In this document: one piece after another, positions 25,829 to 34,425 of the stretch
Layout: every line of letters begins with the position of its first letter
Numbering within the stretch: position 1 is the stretch's first letter
DNA from: JAEUNX01 sp034004685
GTDB lineage: Bacteria > Pseudomonadota > Gammaproteobacteria > Burkholderiales > Rhodocyclaceae
NCBI GenBank assembly: GCA_034004685.1
Contig: JAVEWG010000031.1
Span: forward strand, 1 to 44,915
DNA length: 44,915 bases
Direction: 5' to 3'
The notes under the pieces: generated by a model
Database searches by the model: none
The model's input: the letters and a program-made list of their open reading frames with translations, nothing else
Told to the model about the DNA's origin: nothing
Made by a program: the position numbers and the translations under genes

Positions 25829-25850
25829 GTAGGGCGGGATTCATCCCGCC
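25829..25850 (+). repeat. REP-like palindromic repeat, copy B1
   Basis: GTAGGG head followed by arms GGCGGGAT / ATCCCGCC around TC. The exact inverted copy is at 32131-32152. It lies in the 266-bp gap between the small membrane protein gene and the TetR gene; apart from the repeats and the TetR promoter this gap shows nothing else. Confidence 0.75.
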
Positions 25851-25877
25851 AACCCGCAGCCAACCCGCAGCCAACCC
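25851..25877. repeat. Tandem 11-bp repeat between two REP units
   Basis: The unit AACCCGCAGCC occurs twice in direct succession (25851-25861, 25862-25872) and then AACCC starts a third copy. It joins copies B1 and B2. Confidence 0.7.
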
Positions 25878-25879
25878 CC

Positions 25880-25901
25880 GGCCGGTTGAAACCGGCCCTA
25901 C
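25880..25901 (-). repeat. REP-like palindromic repeat, copy B2
   Basis: Exact reverse complement of copy A1 (13971-13992), including the GTAGGG head read on the minus strand. With B1 it forms an inverted pair. Confidence 0.75.
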
Positions 25902-25922
25902 GTCCTCCCTCTGCCCAGTCCC

Positions 25923-25944
25923 GCAGGGCGGACTTCAACCCGCC
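25923..25944 (+). repeat. REP-like palindromic repeat, copy B3 (degenerate)
   Basis: Starts GCAGGG instead of GTAGGG; arms GGCGG and CCCGCC with an imperfect centre (ACTTCAA). Same orientation as B1. Confidence 0.5.
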
Positions 25945-26021
25945 TTGCATTTCAGCAATCCATCATTTGGGCGCCCGCCAGCCCCCATGCCGCCCGGCTC
26001 ATCCGGGCACCCGCGGGCTTG

Positions 26022-26059
26022 TTCAAAAACATGCGCACATGAATTAGAATACGCACATG
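26022..26059 (+). promoter_or_regulatory. TetR gene promoter with direct-repeat operator candidate
   Basis: TTCAAA (26022-26027), a 17-bp spacer and TAGAAT (26045-26050) form a plausible promoter. Two copies of an 11-mer, ATGCGCACATG (26031-26041) and ATACGCACATG (26049-26059), are 18 bp apart, one inside the spacer and one across the start codon. That is a good position for autorepression by the TetR product. Confidence 0.5.
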
Positions 26060-26710
26060 CATCCGAAAATCGCCCCCCCACTCCAAAAGCGCCTCACCCG
26101 GGAAGAGCGCCGCCAGCAGACCGTCAATTTCCTCCGCCAGGCCGCCCTGGGGGAATTTGCCAGCTCGGGCGTGGCCGGCACCTCGGCCGAGCGTATTGCC
26201 GAAGCAGCGGGCTTTACCCGGGGCGCCTTTTACGCCAACTTCGAAAACAAGCGGGCCCTGCTGTTGGATCTGATCCGGGAAAAGCTGTCCACCGAACTGG
26301 GGATCTGGCAAACCCTGACGGAACGGCCCTGGGATCTGCAGGACCTGTTCGAAATCCTTAACCGCCGCGCCCTGGATTTTGACCCCCAGGGGGTCTGGGC
26401 CCTGGTGGGCCAGGAAATCAATCTATACGCCCAGCGCGACCCCAAATTCGCCGCCCAGTACCGCCAATATCACGACCAGATCTGCGGCAGCCTCCAAACC
26501 ATCCTGGAAGGCTTGTTTCGTCAAGCCGGCAAGCAGTTGCCCATGGACATGGGCGAACTGGCCGACGCCCTGATGACCCTTCAGCGCAGCCCACGTCTGC
26601 CGGCACCGGAGGCTGGGGCAGCCAAACACCGGCCCTTCTCCCCGGACATGATGATCCTGATATTGCGGGGCCTGATGGCCATAGCCCCCCCGGTGAACGA
26701 ACCCACCTAA
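26057..26710 (+). CDS. TetR-family transcriptional regulator
   Basis: A 217-residue regulator. The N-terminal helix-turn-helix reads FASSGVAGTSAERIAEAAGF then TRGAFYANFENKRALLLDLI, the classic TetR pattern. The C-terminal ligand domain is not assignable, and its last part is rich in Pro/Ala (RLPAPEAGAAKHRPFSP). It is 48 bp before the P450 gene on the same strand, so it probably controls the P450-ferredoxin operon, perhaps releasing it when a P450 substrate binds. The -10 hexamer ends 6 nt before the ATG, so the mRNA may be leaderless. Confidence 0.9.
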   Translation: MHPKIAPPLQKRLTREERRQQTVNFLRQAALGEFASSGVAGTSAERIAEAAGFTRGAFYANFENKRALLLDLIREKLSTELGIWQTLTERPWDLQDLFEILNRRALDFDPQGVWALVGQEINLYAQRDPKFAAQYRQYHDQICGSLQTILEGLFRQAGKQLPMDMGELADALMTLQRSPRLPAPEAGAAKHRPFSPDMMILILRGLMAIAPPVNEPT

Positions 26711-26758
26711 ATTGAAGCACCCACAATGCGCCTGCCCCATCAACCAAGGAGACCCACC

Positions 26759-28003
26759 ATGACCACCACTGAGTTGGCCGCAGCAGAAATCCCCGCCCAC
26801 GTCCCCCTCCACTTGGTACAAAACTACGACCTCTGGGCCGAAATCGCCGCAGCCGGGGTCGATGGCTACCAGCGCGCCGCGGCAATCCATCAGGAGACGC
26901 CGCCCATCTTCTACGTGCCGCGCCTGGGCTATTTGCCGGGGGCCTGGGTGCCCCGCCGGGCCGAAGACCTGCGGCGCATCCTGCAAGACACCGACACCTT
27001 CTGCAACGCCGCCATCCCCTTTGCCCAGATGCTGGGGGAGAACTGGCAGCTGATCCCCCTGGAAATCGATCCGCCCCACCACGCCAAGTACCGCGCCTTG
27101 GTCAATGCCCTGTTCTCCCCCAAGCGGGTCGAGGAGCTGGCCCAGAGCGTCCGGGACCATGCCGCCCAGCTGATCGACAGGTTCGCCGCCCGGGGCTACG
27201 CGGACTTCAACGAGGACTTCGCCAACTGGTACCCGACCCTGATCTTTCTGCGCCTGATGCGCTGGCCCACGGAGGAGGCGGCAACCTTCGTGCGCTGGAC
27301 CCACACCATGACCAAGAGCATGGACATGCAGGAAGTGGCCGGCGCCGTGATGCAGGTGCGGGATTACCTGCGGGCCCGCATCGCCGAGCGGCGGAAAACC
27401 CCCGGGGACGACTTCACCGGCTATCTGATCTCCAGCCAGGTGGACGGCCGCCCCCTCACCGACGACGAAGTCTTCGGTTTCTGCTTTCTGGTCTTCCTGG
27501 GGGGCCTGGACACGGTGGCCTCCAGCCTGGGCCTCCACTTCATGCACCTGGCCCGCAACCCCGAACAGCAGGCGGATCTGCGCGCCCACCCGGAAAAGAT
27601 TCCCCAGGCCGTGGAAGAACTGCTCCGCGCCTACTCCATCGTCAACATGCGGCGGGTAGTGACCCGGGACGTGCAATTTGGCGATGCCCCCATGCGGGCC
27701 GGGGACTTCGTGCTGATCAGCACCGAGCTGGGCAACCTGGATCCGGAGGTGTTCGCCTCGCCGGCCCAGGTGGATTTCAACCGCCCGGACGCCAGCCTCC
27801 ACATGGCCTTCGCCTATGGCCCCCACCGCTGCGTGGGTTCCCACCTGGCCCGGCGGGAGCTGGCCATCGCCATCGAGTTGTGGCTGAAGAAGATTCCCCC
27901 CTTCCGCATGGCCGACAAGCCCATCCAGCTGCGCACTGGCGGAGTCTTCTCGGTGGACGGCCTGCGCCTGGAATGGGACCCGGTACCGGGAGGCGCGGCA
28001 TGA
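26759..28003 (+). CDS. Cytochrome P450, P450cam (CYP101)-like
   Basis: Heme monooxygenase of 414 residues, soluble and class I in type. The heme-ligand loop FAYGPHRCVGSHLARRE places the Cys at residue 358; the I-helix FLGGLDTVASSL has the acid-alcohol pair Asp251-Thr252; the ExxR motif is in AVEELLRAYS. The motif order and wording (QVDGRPLTDDE, GGLDTV, SHLARRELAIAIELWLKKIP) closely recall P450cam. ATG 26759 is chosen because AAGGAG lies 8 nt upstream; an earlier ATG at 26726 lacks such a site. The ferredoxin gene overlaps its stop (ATGA). The substrate is unknown; a terpenoid or steroid-like compound would fit the family. No reductase gene is near. Confidence 0.95.
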   Translation: MTTTELAAAEIPAHVPLHLVQNYDLWAEIAAAGVDGYQRAAAIHQETPPIFYVPRLGYLPGAWVPRRAEDLRRILQDTDTFCNAAIPFAQMLGENWQLIPLEIDPPHHAKYRALVNALFSPKRVEELAQSVRDHAAQLIDRFAARGYADFNEDFANWYPTLIFLRLMRWPTEEAATFVRWTHTMTKSMDMQEVAGAVMQVRDYLRARIAERRKTPGDDFTGYLISSQVDGRPLTDDEVFGFCFLVFLGGLDTVASSLGLHFMHLARNPEQQADLRAHPEKIPQAVEELLRAYSIVNMRRVVTRDVQFGDAPMRAGDFVLISTELGNLDPEVFASPAQVDFNRPDASLHMAFAYGPHRCVGSHLARRELAIAIELWLKKIPPFRMADKPIQLRTGGVFSVDGLRLEWDPVPGGAA

Positions 28004-28215
28004 AGATCCTGGTCAAGACCGATGCCTGCGTCGGCCACGCCCAATGCCACCGGGCCGCTCCCACGCTTTTCCCCCTGGACGACAGCGGTTACAACACCCT
28101 CGCGGAAGTCATCCAGGTGCCCCCCGGCCAGGAAGAAGCTGCCCGGCGGGGCGTCAGAGCCTGCCCGGAACGGATCCTGACCATCGTGGAAGACGAGGCG
28201 CCGGCAAGCCCCTGA
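28000..28215 (+). CDS. P450-associated ferredoxin, CXXHXXC type
   Basis: A 71-residue electron carrier. Cluster ligands are Cys10, Cys16 and Cys55 (DACVGHAQCHRA and RACPERIL), while the position of the missing fourth ligand is His13. This CXXHXXC...CP pattern defines the unusual ferredoxins encoded beside bacterial P450 genes, reported to hold 3Fe-4S or atypical 4Fe-4S clusters. The start overlaps the P450 stop as ATGA, so the two are translationally coupled. It very likely feeds electrons to that P450. Notably P450cam itself uses a 2Fe-2S partner, so this pairing is different. Confidence 0.93.
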   Translation: MKILVKTDACVGHAQCHRAAPTLFPLDDSGYNTLAEVIQVPPGQEEAARRGVRACPERILTIVEDEAPASP

Positions 28216-28307
28216 ACCCGAGCTGATCCGGGCGGAACCCATCGCCCGGCCGCCGGCCCGCCAGGGCCCAACGCCGGGGGACGCCGACCCCGCCAGACAC
28301 CCGGGAC

Positions 28308-28337
28308 TGGACAGGACCCGCCGGGGCGGCCAAGAAT
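28308..28337 (+). promoter_or_regulatory. Possible promoter of the sulP gene
   Basis: TGGACA (28308-28313), an 18-bp spacer and AAGAAT (28332-28337) would start mRNA near 28345. The 265-bp gap before the transporter gene holds this and a 19-codon ORF (28365-28424) without a ribosome site, but nothing else that I can support. Confidence 0.3.
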
Positions 28338-28480
28338 AAACGCTCTTCCGTCCTCCCGCCCCCCATGCCGCTGACCGCCAACAAGAAATGGATCGTCCAG
28401 CACCGCACCGGGCCCGGTAACTGACCTCCGCCGGGCGCCAAAGAGCGCCTCGCCGCCCATTCGTCCATCGCGGAGGTTCC

Positions 28481-30163
28481 ATGAAGATTTCGTTCCACCC
28501 CAAGCTGCTCGCAACCCTGCCCGGCTACGGCAAGGGTATTTTTTTCCACGATCTGGCCGCCGGCATCACCGTGGGGGTGCTGGCCCTGCCCCTGGCCATG
28601 GCCTTTGCCATCGCCAGCGGGATGAGCCCCACCGCCGGCATCTGGACAGCCATCGTGGCCGGCTTCCTGATTTCCGCCCTGGGGGGCTCCCGAGTCCAGA
28701 TCGGCGGCCCCACCGGCGCCTTCATCCCCATCATCTACGGCATCGTGGCGGACTACGGGGTGCAGAACCTGCTGATAGCCACCATGCTAGCGGGCCTGAT
28801 GCTGGTGGCCATGGGGGCCTTCCGGCTGGGCAGCATGATCCGCTTCATCCCGGTGTCGGTGGTGACAGGCTTCACCAACGGCATCGCGGTTGTGATCTTC
28901 ATTTCCCAGATCAAGGACTTCCTGGGGCTGGAGATCGAGCACATGCCCGGGGAATTCTTCGGCAAGATGGAGGCCCTGGGGAGCCATTTCCACACCATCC
29001 ACCTGCCCACGGTGGCCCTGGCGGTGGCCTCCCTGGCGGTGCTGCTGTCCTGGAACCGGCTGGCCAACCGCTACCCCTGGATGCGCCGGGCTCCCGGCCC
29101 CCTGGCAGTGCTGGTGATCGCCACCGCCGTCAATGCCCTGCTGGAACTGCCGGTGCAAACCATCGGCAGCCGCTTCGGCGGCATCCCCCAGGAAGTCCCG
29201 GCCCTGGCCCTGCCGGCCCTGTCCCTGTCCACCCTGGGCAAGCTGATCGCCCCGGCGTTCACCATCGCCATCCTGGGGGCCATCGAATCCCTGCTGTCGG
29301 CCCGGGTGGCTGACAACCAGATCGACGACCGCCATGACCCCAACCAGGAACTCCTGGCCCAGGGCATCGCCAACCTGGTGGCGCCCATCTTCGGCGGTTT
29401 CGCCGCCACCGGCGCCATCGCCCGCACCGCCACCAACATCCGGAGCGGCGGGCGCACCCCGATCGCGGGCATGATCCACGCGGTGGTGCTGCTGGTGGTA
29501 GTGCTGGTGCTGGCCCCCCTGGCCAAGCACATCCCCCTGGCCACCCTGTCGGCCATCGTGGTGGTAGTGTCCATCAACATGGGGGAATGGCACGCCTTCG
29601 TGGAACTGCGGCGCTTTTCCAACCAGTACCGGACCATCCTGCTGGGCACCTTCCTGGTGACGGTGGTGTTCGATCTCACCCTGGCGGTGGAGCTGGGCAT
29701 GGTGCTGGCCAGCCTGTTCTTCATCTACCGGGTTTCGGACCTGACCACCATCGAGCGCATTCCCCTGGAGGAATTTTACGGGGTGGAAGCCCTTTCCCGG
29801 CCCGACGGCAGCCACCGCATCGTGGCCTTCCGGGTCTTTGGCAGCCTGTTCTTCGGGGCCACCAACAAGCTCGAAGCCATGCTCCTGAACCTGGATGCCC
29901 ACCCCGACGCCCTGATCCTGGACATGGAGAAGGTGATCAACATCGACACCACCGGCCTGGAGGTCCTCCAGACCCTCCAGCGCGCCCTGCAAAAACGGGG
30001 CGCCACCCTGATCCTGTGCGACCTCAACGAGCAGCCCGCGTCCCTGGTGCACCGCTCCGGCTTCCGGGAGGCCCTCGGGGAGGACAGCGTGGCCGGCAAC
30101 CTCACCGAAGCCCTGATCCGCGCCCAGCGGGTCAGCCATCCCAAGGAAAGCGAAAGTGTCTGA
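28481..30163 (+). CDS. SulP-family anion transporter with STAS domain
   Basis: Inner-membrane transporter of 560 residues. About ten to twelve hydrophobic segments follow DLAAGITVGVLALPLAMAFA, the SulP signature near residue 25; QIGGPTGAFIPIIYGIV and the helix-3/10 type repeats are present. The C-terminal STAS domain (about 430-550) contains DALILDMEKVINIDTTGLEV. SulP proteins carry sulfate, bicarbonate or other anions; the sequence does not decide which. The start follows CGGAGG. It overlaps the acylphosphatase gene by 8 bp. Confidence 0.94.
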   Translation: MKISFHPKLLATLPGYGKGIFFHDLAAGITVGVLALPLAMAFAIASGMSPTAGIWTAIVAGFLISALGGSRVQIGGPTGAFIPIIYGIVADYGVQNLLIATMLAGLMLVAMGAFRLGSMIRFIPVSVVTGFTNGIAVVIFISQIKDFLGLEIEHMPGEFFGKMEALGSHFHTIHLPTVALAVASLAVLLSWNRLANRYPWMRRAPGPLAVLVIATAVNALLELPVQTIGSRFGGIPQEVPALALPALSLSTLGKLIAPAFTIAILGAIESLLSARVADNQIDDRHDPNQELLAQGIANLVAPIFGGFAATGAIARTATNIRSGGRTPIAGMIHAVVLLVVVLVLAPLAKHIPLATLSAIVVVVSINMGEWHAFVELRRFSNQYRTILLGTFLVTVVFDLTLAVELGMVLASLFFIYRVSDLTTIERIPLEEFYGVEALSRPDGSHRIVAFRVFGSLFFGATNKLEAMLLNLDAHPDALILDMEKVINIDTTGLEVLQTLQRALQKRGATLILCDLNEQPASLVHRSGFREALGEDSVAGNLTEALIRAQRVSHPKESESV

Positions 30164-30458
30164 TCCCCACGTTCCCGATCCCCGCATCTGCCGCCGGCTG
30201 GAGATCCACGGACTGGTCCAGGGCGTCGCTTACCGGGCCAGCGCAGCGGGAGAAGCCAAGCGCCTGGGGCTGATTGGCTGGGTGCGCAACCGCCGGGACG
30301 GCTCGGTGGAGGCCCTGGTGGCAGGGCCCACCCGCCAGGTGGAAGCCTTCATCGCCTGGGCCCGGCGCGGGCCGGCGGCGGCGGCGGTGAGTTCGGTAGC
30401 GGTCCAGCCCGGCCACCCCCCGGAAGGACGTAGCTTCAAGGTGCTGCCCAGCGTTTGA
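30156..30458 (+). CDS. acyP: Acylphosphatase
   Basis: Small hydrolase of carboxyl-phosphate bonds, 100 residues. The catalytic Arg27 is in LVQGVAYRASA and Asn45 in GWVRNRRDGSVEA; the usual GVFYR is GVAYR here. An extra basic and Pro-rich N-terminal segment precedes the core. It starts with GTG and overlaps the transporter gene by 8 bp, so it is co-expressed with sulP. The meaning of that pairing is not known. Confidence 0.93.
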   Translation: MSDPHVPDPRICRRLEIHGLVQGVAYRASAAGEAKRLGLIGWVRNRRDGSVEALVAGPTRQVEAFIAWARRGPAAAAVSSVAVQPGHPPEGRSFKVLPSV

Positions 30459-30467
30459 TCCATCCGC

Positions 30468-32015
30468 TCAGCGCCGGCGGGAGCCTCCCCCCAGGATGGA
30501 GCCCAGCACCCCCCGCATGATCTCCCGGCCCACCGAGGAGGCCATGGTGCGCACCACCGTCTTGGCGGCGGTCTGCACCAGCCCATCCTGCTGGCCGCCC
30601 CGGGGCCCGGTGCGGCCAAACAGGATCTGCCCCAGGGCGCCCCCCAGCAGACCGCCCCCCGCCTCGCTCGGCTGGCCGGCCGGGGGCGGAGCTGCGCCAC
30701 CGTCGGCCGGCGCCCCGCCTCCGGCGGTCTGGCCGCCGGGAACGGCGGCCTTGAGTTTTTCGTAGGCGGATTCCCGATCCAGTTGCTTTTCGTAGTGGCC
30801 GTAGATCACCGAACCCTGGATCGCGGCAGTGCGCTCCTGGGGCGTCAGGGGCCCCAGGCGGGAGGCGGGGGCGATGATGAAGGCCCGCTCCACCACTGCC
30901 GGCCGGCCCTTCTCGTCCAGGAAGGACACCAGGGCTTCCCCCACCCCCAGCTCGGTGATGGCGGTGGCGGCGTCGAAGGCCGGGTTGGCCCGCATGGTGT
31001 CGGCGGCCGTCTTCACCGCCTTCTGATCCCGGGGGGTGAAGGCCCGCAGAGCGTGCTGGACCCGGTTGCCCAACTGGCCCAGCACCGTTTCCGGCACATC
31101 CAGGGGGTTCTGGGTGACGAAGTACACCCCCACCCCCTTGGAACGGATCAGCCGCACCACCTGCTCGATCTTCTCCAGCAGCGCCGCTGGCGCGTCATTG
31201 AAGAGCAGATGGGCCTCGTCGAAGAAGAACACCATCCTGGGCTTGTCCACATCCCCCACCTCGGGCAGTTGCTCGAAAAGCTCCGAGAGCAACCACAGCA
31301 GGAAGGTGGAGTAGAGCTTGGGGGCGTTGTAGAGCTTGTCGGCGGCCAGAATGTTGATCACCCCCCGGCCCTCCCCATCGGTCTGGATGAGGTCCTGGAT
31401 GTCCAGCATGGGCTCGCCGAAAAACTTGTCGCCCCCCTGTTGCTCCAGGGTCAGGAGCCCCCGCTGGATGGCGCCGATGGAGGCCGCCGAGACGTTGCCA
31501 TATTCGGTGGTGAAGGACTTGGCGTTGTCCCCCACGAACTGGATCATGGCCCGCAAGTCCTTGAGGTCCAGGAGCAACAGGCCATTGTCGTCGGCGATCT
31601 TGAACACCAGGGCCAACACCCCGGCCTGGGTCTCGTTTAGGTTCAGCAAGCGGGCCAGCAGGAGTGGCCCCATGTCCGACACGGTGGCCCGCACCGGGTG
31701 GCCGGCCTCCCCGAACACGTCCCAGAACACCGCCGTGCACGCCCGGGGGGTGAATTCCGTGATCCCCAGCCCCGCCAGACGCTGCATCAGCTTTTCGGAA
31801 GCCACGCCGGCGGCGCCGATGCCGGAAAGATCCCCCTTCACGTCCGCCATGAACACCGGCACCCCGATGTTGGCGAAGGATTCGGCCATCTTCTGCAGGC
31901 TGACCGTCTTGCCGGTACCGGTAGCCCCGGTGATCAGGCCATGGCGGTTGGCCAGGGCGGGCAGCAGGGTGATTTCCTTGTCGTGGGCTTTGGCGATGAG
32001 GAGGGGGGCAGGCAT
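30468..32015 (-). CDS. HerA/DUF853-family ATPase (YjgR-like)
   Basis: A 515-residue FtsK/HerA-type ATPase. The N-terminus ITLLPALANRHGLITGATGT leads into Walker A (GATGTGKT), and VFMADVKGDLSGIG follows. Walker B is MVFFFDEAHLLFND. The arginine-finger region includes GVGVYFVTQNPLDVPE. The C-terminal third is a Gly/Pro/Ala-rich linker (AGGGAPADGGAAPPPAGQ) and a helical tail ending LGSILGGGSRRR. The family is common in Proteobacteria, with no settled function; DNA-translocation has been proposed from HerA. A ribosome site AGGGAG precedes the start. It is convergent with the acylphosphatase gene. Confidence 0.92.
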   Translation of the reverse strand: MPAPLLIAKAHDKEITLLPALANRHGLITGATGTGKTVSLQKMAESFANIGVPVFMADVKGDLSGIGAAGVASEKLMQRLAGLGITEFTPRACTAVFWDVFGEAGHPVRATVSDMGPLLLARLLNLNETQAGVLALVFKIADDNGLLLLDLKDLRAMIQFVGDNAKSFTTEYGNVSAASIGAIQRGLLTLEQQGGDKFFGEPMLDIQDLIQTDGEGRGVINILAADKLYNAPKLYSTFLLWLLSELFEQLPEVGDVDKPRMVFFFDEAHLLFNDAPAALLEKIEQVVRLIRSKGVGVYFVTQNPLDVPETVLGQLGNRVQHALRAFTPRDQKAVKTAADTMRANPAFDAATAITELGVGEALVSFLDEKGRPAVVERAFIIAPASRLGPLTPQERTAAIQGSVIYGHYEKQLDRESAYEKLKAAVPGGQTAGGGAPADGGAAPPPAGQPSEAGGGLLGGALGQILFGRTGPRGGQQDGLVQTAAKTVVRTMASSVGREIMRGVLGSILGGGSRRR

Positions 32016-32130
32016 GGGGGGCTCCCTGAAAGAATGGGCAATGCCGCAAGGATACGGCAGCTTGGGGCGGTGATGAACGCCAAGCCGCGGCCCGGCCTCG
32101 GCCGTCAGCGACTTGACGCCAGTGTATGTT

Positions 32131-32152
32131 GGCGGGATGAATCCCGCCCTAC
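32131..32152 (-). repeat. REP-like palindromic repeat, copy C1
   Basis: Exact reverse complement of copy B1, with its GTAGGG head on the minus strand. It lies in the 272-bp gap between the HerA-like gene start and the DUF3096 gene end, together with C2; no gene is seen there. Confidence 0.75.
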
Positions 32153-32170
32153 GGGATCCCTCGATTCACC

Positions 32171-32192
32171 GTAGGGCCGGATTCATCCGGCC
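32171..32192 (+). repeat. REP-like palindromic repeat, copy C2
   Basis: GTAGGG head and arms GGCCGGAT / ATCCGGCC around TC, a blend of the A1 and B1 types. It is opposed to C1, 18 bp away. Confidence 0.75.
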
Positions 32193-32287
32193 TGCTTGAA
32201 TTGAGCGCATCGGCCGCTCCCGGGCCGGGCAACGCCACGCCGCCAACTCGCCACGCTCTGGCCATACGGCCCTTGCTGCGCGCAACA

Positions 32288-32443
32288 CTAGCCCAGGCGC
32301 AGCTGACCGAGGCCCAGGAGCCCCACGAGACCGATGACGATCAGGTAGATCGCCACCACGTAGCGCAACAGTCGCGGCGAGACGAGGATCAGGATCCCCG
32401 CGACGATGGCCAGCAGCGGAGCAATGTTCAAGTTCAGATGCAT
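32288..32443 (-). CDS. DUF3096-family small membrane protein
   Basis: A 51-residue protein starting MHLNLNIAPLLAIVAGILIL with two hydrophobic helices joined by SPRLLRYVV and ending LGLGQLRLG. The wording matches the DUF3096 family of tiny inner-membrane proteins of unknown function. It has a good ribosome site (GAGGAAA) 3 nt upstream of ATG 32443 and a TAG stop. It stands alone between the HerA-like gene and the hemerythrin operon. It is easily missed because of its size. Confidence 0.88.
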   Translation of the reverse strand: MHLNLNIAPLLAIVAGILILVSPRLLRYVVAIYLIVIGLVGLLGLGQLRLG

Positions 32444-32605
32444 GGTTTCCTCGGAGCATTTGGCAAAGCTTGATGGACCCGGTTCGCCGGGCTTTGCCGA
32501 GTGTATGACGAATTCGGAGCCTCGGCCCGGGGGATGGAACCCGCCACGGCGACCGGCCTGCCATGGGCCGGAATGCCTGGCCCGGCAGGGGCGCCCCCCA
32601 AAGGC

Positions 32606-32995
32606 TCACCCCAGGCAGCCTGGATGGCGCTCGGCGGCGGGGAAAAGCTCCCGCTCCTCGAAGCGCACGTGCTGGGTGAGGGCCTCGGCGAAAGCCGCCA
32701 GGGTCGCCCCGTCAGGCTTCGCCAGACATGCCACCAGGCGGGTCAGTTCGGTGTGATCCGCCAGGGTGCGGGCCACGAGTTGATGCTCTCCGAACCGGGC
32801 CAGGGCCGGCAGCAGCCAGCGCTCCTCCTCGTCGAAATGGGGCTTGAGCTCGGCCCGCCAGGCCGCCACCACCCGGGCCGCCTGGGCGGCCACCTGCTCG
32901 CCGCCGACCTGGCTGGCCCGGCGGGCATGGAGGGCCAGGGAGAGGGCGCCGTGGTGTTCCCGGGAAAGCGCCACGAGCGCTGCGGATCGTTTCAC
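32606..32995 (-). CDS. Hemerythrin-like (HHE cation-binding) protein
   Basis: A 129-residue four-helix-bundle protein that would bind a di-iron centre for oxygen or NO sensing or storage. His/Glu ligands are spread as expected: LSREHHGALSLALHARR, LKPHFDEEERWLLPALA, VARTLADHTELTR and TQHVRFEERELFPAAERH. The most likely start is GTG 32995, which has GAGG 6 nt upstream; a TTG at 33007 overlapping the ccoG stop is an alternative. It lies 8 bp after ccoG. A plain hemerythrin (O2 carrier) has a slightly different motif spacing, so HHE-domain protein is the safer name. Confidence 0.85.
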   Translation of the reverse strand: MKRSAALVALSREHHGALSLALHARRASQVGGEQVAAQAARVVAAWRAELKPHFDEEERWLLPALARFGEHQLVARTLADHTELTRLVACLAKPDGATLAAFAEALTQHVRFEERELFPAAERHPGCLG

Positions 32996-33003
32996 GTCGC
33001 GCC

Positions 33004-34401
33004 TCAAGGCATCCAGAACTTGGCGGGTTCGGCCACCTTCACCGCCGGATCCGCCTGGTCCGTCACCAGGAAACGGATCGGATGGGCGCCGGAATCCGCC
33101 GCCCCCGCCGGCGCCCGCACCTGGACCACCAGGGACTCCGAAGCCGCCCCGGCCACCGTCACCACCTCGCTGCTCGCCAGGCGGATGCCCGCCAGGCCCT
33201 CCACCGCCAGCCAGTAGGTGCGGGGAACCTCGCTGGCGTTGATGAGCTGGAGGCGGAAGGCGTTCTCCACGGAGCCATCCTCCGCCTCCCGGGAGAGGGC
33301 CGCCCGGTCCCGCTGGATATCGACCTTGAGGGGCATCCGGATGGCCAGGGACCAGACGGTGGCCCCCAGCAGGGTGAAAAATACCGCCGAATAGACCAGG
33401 ACCCGGGGGCGCAGTACCCGGCGCCGGGGATTGATCCCGTGGGCCAGGGCGTTCTCGGTGGCGTAGCGGATCAGGCCCCGGGGATAGTTCATCTTGTCCA
33501 TCACCTGGTCGCAGGCGTCGATGCAGGCGGCGCAGCCGATGCACTCCAGTTGCAGGCCATCCCGGATATCGATCCCGGTGGGGCAGACCTGCACGCAGAT
33601 GCCGCAGTCCACACAGTCCCCCAAGCCCAGATCGGCCGGCACGGCCTGCCTGGAGCGCCCGCCCCGGGCTTCGCCGCGCTTTTCATCGTAGGCCACGATC
33701 AGGGTGTCGGCATCGAACATCACGAACTGAAACTGGGCGTAAGGGCAGATGTATTTGCACATCTGCTCCCGCATGAAGCCGGCCATGCCGTAGGTGGCGC
33801 CACCGTAAAAGAGGATCCAGAAAACCTCCCAGCCCCCCAGGGAAAAATGGGCGAGGCCCGCCATCATGTCCCGGATCGGCGTGAAGTAGCCCACGAAGGT
33901 GATCCCGGTCCACAGGGCCAGGGCCAGCCAGGCGGCGTGCTTGGCGCTCTTGATGCCGATCTTGCGGGAACTCCAGGGCGCCGCGTCGAGCTTGATGCGG
34001 CGGGGCCGATCCCCCTCGATGCGTGCCTCGATCCACATGAACAGCTCGGTATAGACCGTCTGGGGGCAGGTGTAGCCGCACCACAGGCGCCCCGCCACCG
34101 TGGTGAACAGGAATAGGGCCAGGGCGGAGAGCACCAGGATCACCGCCAGGTAAATCACGTCCTGGGGCCACAGCACGAAGTCGAACACGTAGAAGCGGCG
34201 GGCCTCCAGATCGAACAGCACGGCCTGACGGCCATTCCAGGGCAGCCAGCAGAGCCCGTAGAAGACCAGCTGGGTGAGCCAAACCATCACCCAGCGCCAG
34301 CGCTGGAAAACCCCCTTTACCGTGCGGGGATGGATGGTGGGTTCGGAGACGTAGATCGGCTGGATCGGAATGACCCGCTTGCCTTGGTTTGGATCAGGCA
34401 T
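33004..34401 (-). CDS. ccoG: Cytochrome c oxidase accessory protein CcoG (FixG/RdxA family)
   Basis: Membrane iron-sulfur protein of 465 residues involved in copper reduction for cbb3 oxidase assembly. Several membrane helices (WVMVWLTQLVFYGLCWLPW, AVILVLSALALFLFTTVAG, LALALWTGITFVGYF) surround GYTCPQTVY and YICPYAQFQF, and a ferredoxin-like domain has CVDCGICVQVCPTGIDI and CIGCAACIDACDQ. A single membrane helix and an Ig-like C-terminal domain (LQLINASEVPRTYWLAVEG) follow. I chose ATG 34401; a TTG 12 bp upstream is an alternative. No ccoNOPQ genes are nearby. It is 24 bp after the HPP-CBS gene and 8 bp before the hemerythrin gene. Confidence 0.95.
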   Translation of the reverse strand: MPDPNQGKRVIPIQPIYVSEPTIHPRTVKGVFQRWRWVMVWLTQLVFYGLCWLPWNGRQAVLFDLEARRFYVFDFVLWPQDVIYLAVILVLSALALFLFTTVAGRLWCGYTCPQTVYTELFMWIEARIEGDRPRRIKLDAAPWSSRKIGIKSAKHAAWLALALWTGITFVGYFTPIRDMMAGLAHFSLGGWEVFWILFYGGATYGMAGFMREQMCKYICPYAQFQFVMFDADTLIVAYDEKRGEARGGRSRQAVPADLGLGDCVDCGICVQVCPTGIDIRDGLQLECIGCAACIDACDQVMDKMNYPRGLIRYATENALAHGINPRRRVLRPRVLVYSAVFFTLLGATVWSLAIRMPLKVDIQRDRAALSREAEDGSVENAFRLQLINASEVPRTYWLAVEGLAGIRLASSEVVTVAGAASESLVVQVRAPAGAADSGAHPIRFLVTDQADPAVKVAEPAKFWMP

Positions 34402-34425
34402 GAATGAGACCAAAGGTTGATGGCT

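Noticed and set aside
28365..28424. 19-codon ORF in the sulP leader
   Set aside because: No ribosome site and no regulatory codon pattern; I cannot support it as a leader peptide.
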